Shown: positions 62,758-64,000 of the stretch, in pieces
Numbering within the stretch: the first letter of the stretch is position 1
Layout: every line of letters starts with the position of its first letter
Source: Desulfobacteraceae bacterium
Lineage (GTDB): Bacteria; Desulfobacterota; Desulfobacteria; Desulfobacterales; Desulfosalsimonadaceae
Reading direction: 5' to 3'
Assembly (NCBI GenBank): GCA_011389515.1
Contig: JAABUA010000005.1
Span: 28,103 to 92,102 of the forward strand
DNA length: 64,000 nt
The notes under the pieces: model-generated
What the model was told of the DNA's origin: nothing
The model's input: only the letters and a program-made list of their open reading frames with translations
Databases searched by the model: none
Program-made: the position numbers and the translations under genes

Positions 62758-63546
62758 TTATTTCCCCTGGTAAACGGGCTTTCTTTTTTCCAGAAAGGCA
62801 TTGATGCCTTCCAATCGATCCTGAGTAGGAATGGTAATCCAGTAAGCGTTAGACTCGATAGCCATCCCGGTGTTCAGGTCGGTTTCAAGTCCGGCATTCA
62901 TGGCGTACTTGGCCTGCTCGATGGCAACAGGCCCGGCCTCGCAGATCATCTGAGCCATTTTCACGGCTTCATCCATAAGGAGATCTTCTTCGCATATCTT
63001 ATTCACCAGCCGGATATCCAGGGCTTCCCGGGCATCAACCCGGCGTCCTGTGAAAATCAACTCCTTTGCCTTGCCACGCCCCACGATCCGGGGCAGCCGC
63101 TGGGTTCCGCCCGCTCCGGGAATGATAGCCAACCGGGTTTCGGTAAGTCCCATTGACGCATTCATCGATGCGATCCGAATATCGCAGGCCAGCGTCATTT
63201 CCGTTCCGCCACCCAGCGCAAAACCGTTTATCGCGGCGATTACGGGTTTGTTCAATGATTCAATATCCGAAAAAAGCCGGCGTATTGTATAGATGAACTC
63301 TCTGACCTTTGCTTCCGGCAGTTTGACCCGTTCTTTTAAATCCGCCCCCGCACAAAAGGCTTTCTGCCCGGCGCCTGTAATAATGACCACCCGCACGTCG
63401 GGATTGAACCGAATCGATTCGATGTGGCCCTTTAGCGTGCTCAGCATTTCAAAATTAATGGCGTTCATGGCATCCGGACGATTCAGGGTCACTACAGCGA
63501 TCTGATCCTGCACATCCACCTTGATTACGCTTTCGGTATCAGTCAT
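62758..63546 (-). CDS. Enoyl-CoA hydratase/isomerase-family protein, copy 2
   Basis: This crotonase-family hydratase of 262 residues has classical features: QKAFCAGADLKERVKLPE near 60, the oxyanion-hole segment INGFALGGGTEMTLACDIR near 107, and the glutamate-bearing MGLTETRLAIIPGAGGTQRL near 132. The C-terminal segment FLEKRKPVYQGK is typical. GGGGAGC precedes the ATG. It is transcribed with the carboxyltransferase just downstream and follows a second acyl-CoA dehydrogenase. Confidence 0.94.
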   Translation of the reverse strand: MTDTESVIKVDVQDQIAVVTLNRPDAMNAINFEMLSTLKGHIESIRFNPDVRVVIITGAGQKAFCAGADLKERVKLPEAKVREFIYTIRRLFSDIESLNKPVIAAINGFALGGGTEMTLACDIRIASMNASMGLTETRLAIIPGAGGTQRLPRIVGRGKAKELIFTGRRVDAREALDIRLVNKICEEDLLMDEAVKMAQMICEAGPVAIEQAKYAMNAGLETDLNTGMAIESNAYWITIPTQDRLEGINAFLEKRKPVYQGK

Positions 63547-63702
63547 CCTATGCTCCCCGTTGCTTTATTAAAATGATACATGACCAACACGTGTTTACAA
63601 ATCATGATGCGCTCATAATAAGTTCTGATTCAGCTGGCCTTGCGGAAAACCCGGAAGATCAATGCCCAGGCATATAAAACCCCAAAGCTGCCGTCCCCTT
63701 AT

Positions 63703-64000
63703 TCAGCATCCGATGTGCCTTGATATAACGATGCGCTGTACTTCAGAGGTGCCCTCACCGATGTCGAGCAGTTTCTGGTCGCGATAGAACCGCTCAACGC
63801 TATATTCCTTCATCAACCCGTAACCGCCGTGTATCTGGACCGCGCTGTCGGCTACCCGACCCATGAGCTCGGAACAGTACAACTTCGCCATCGCCGCCTC
63901 CCTGGCAAATGCCCGGCTTTTATCCCGAAGCCAACACGCCTTGTATAACAAATTGCGCGCACACTCCAACTCCATCGCCGCATTCGCCAGCTTAAACCCT
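63703..64000 (-). CDS. Acyl-CoA dehydrogenase, partial (5' end beyond the window)
   Basis: The C-terminal ~98 residues of a second acyl-CoA dehydrogenase are present and the frame stays open to the right edge (GFKLANAAMELECARNLLYK). Signatures are AVQIHGGYGLMKEYSVERFY and the glutamate-bearing LDIGEGTSEVQRIVISRHIG. The gene continues outside the window. A 156-base gap separates it from the enoyl-CoA hydratase, so both likely belong to one minus-strand operon. Confidence 0.93.
   Translation of the reverse strand, partial: GFKLANAAMELECARNLLYKACWLRDKSRAFAREAAMAKLYCSELMGRVADSAVQIHGGYGLMKEYSVERFYRDQKLLDIGEGTSEVQRIVISRHIGC

Overview
The window looks like a chromosomal segment of a strictly anaerobic deltaproteobacterium, most like a Desulfobacterales sulfate reducer. 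The pointers are a lactate permease beside D-lactate-type oxidase and HdrD-like iron-sulfur proteins, a decaheme cytochrome, a tungsten-type aldehyde oxidoreductase, benzoyl-CoA-reductase/2-hydroxyacyl-CoA-dehydratase genes, CooC, a probable UGA-encoded selenocysteine in an HdrD-like protein, and many acyl-CoA genes. No rRNA, tRNA, CRISPR array, prophage or intact insertion sequence was seen.

Region 1 (186-20582) is a 2-hydroxyacid/lactate region. It holds a TRAP transporter, a UspA protein, a coiled-coil periplasmic protein, a decaheme cytochrome fused to a NarI-like membrane domain, a GlcD-type FAD oxidase, two HdrD/GlcF-like CCG proteins and a GcvH-like lipoyl carrier. These are followed by a tightly overlapping lipoate-assembly operon: LplA-LplB-DUF116 ligase, LipT-like flavoprotein, two radical-SAM proteins of the LipS1/LipS2 kind and one unknown protein. 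Lactate permease, a LarA-like racemase and a FadR-type regulator close the region. The arrangement suggests that a dedicated lipoyl protein carries electrons between a 2-hydroxyacid oxidase and HdrD-like disulfide-type iron-sulfur proteins.

Region 2 (20951-27441) holds an ArsR-methyltransferase regulator with a palindromic operator, a cobT remnant, an aldehyde:ferredoxin oxidoreductase, a Tat-exported patatin, a DsrE protein and a GMC-like oxidoreductase.

Region 3 (27468-37159) is a probable operon of two 2-hydroxyacyl-CoA-dehydratase/benzoyl-CoA-reductase-like subunits, two HgdC/BcrD-like ATPases and a polyferredoxin. It is followed by an acetyl-CoA-synthase-domain protein, a CooC-type nickel ATPase and a GntR regulator. 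The coupling of ATP-driven reductase components with CODH/ACS maturation-like parts is unusual.

Region 4 (37541-47702) holds an SDR, a TetR regulator with a probable operator, Xsc-like sulfoacetaldehyde acetyltransferase, a second ThDP enzyme, a BASS-type transporter, a second SDR, acetate kinase and a class II photolyase. It reads as a C2-sulfonate (or related acetyl-phosphate yielding) pathway.

Region 5 (48201-64000), mostly on the minus strand, holds the selenocysteine HdrD-like protein, a patatin, 3-hydroxybutyryl-CoA dehydrogenase, a DUF294/CBS signalling protein, a GAF-HD-GYP phosphodiesterase, acyl-CoA synthetase, enoyl-CoA hydratases, acyl-CoA dehydrogenases and an acyl-CoA carboxyltransferase. 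It is a beta-oxidation-type block that runs off the right edge.

Intergenic spaces carry at least three dispersed repeat families with inverted structure. One of them (three copies) shows compensatory base changes.
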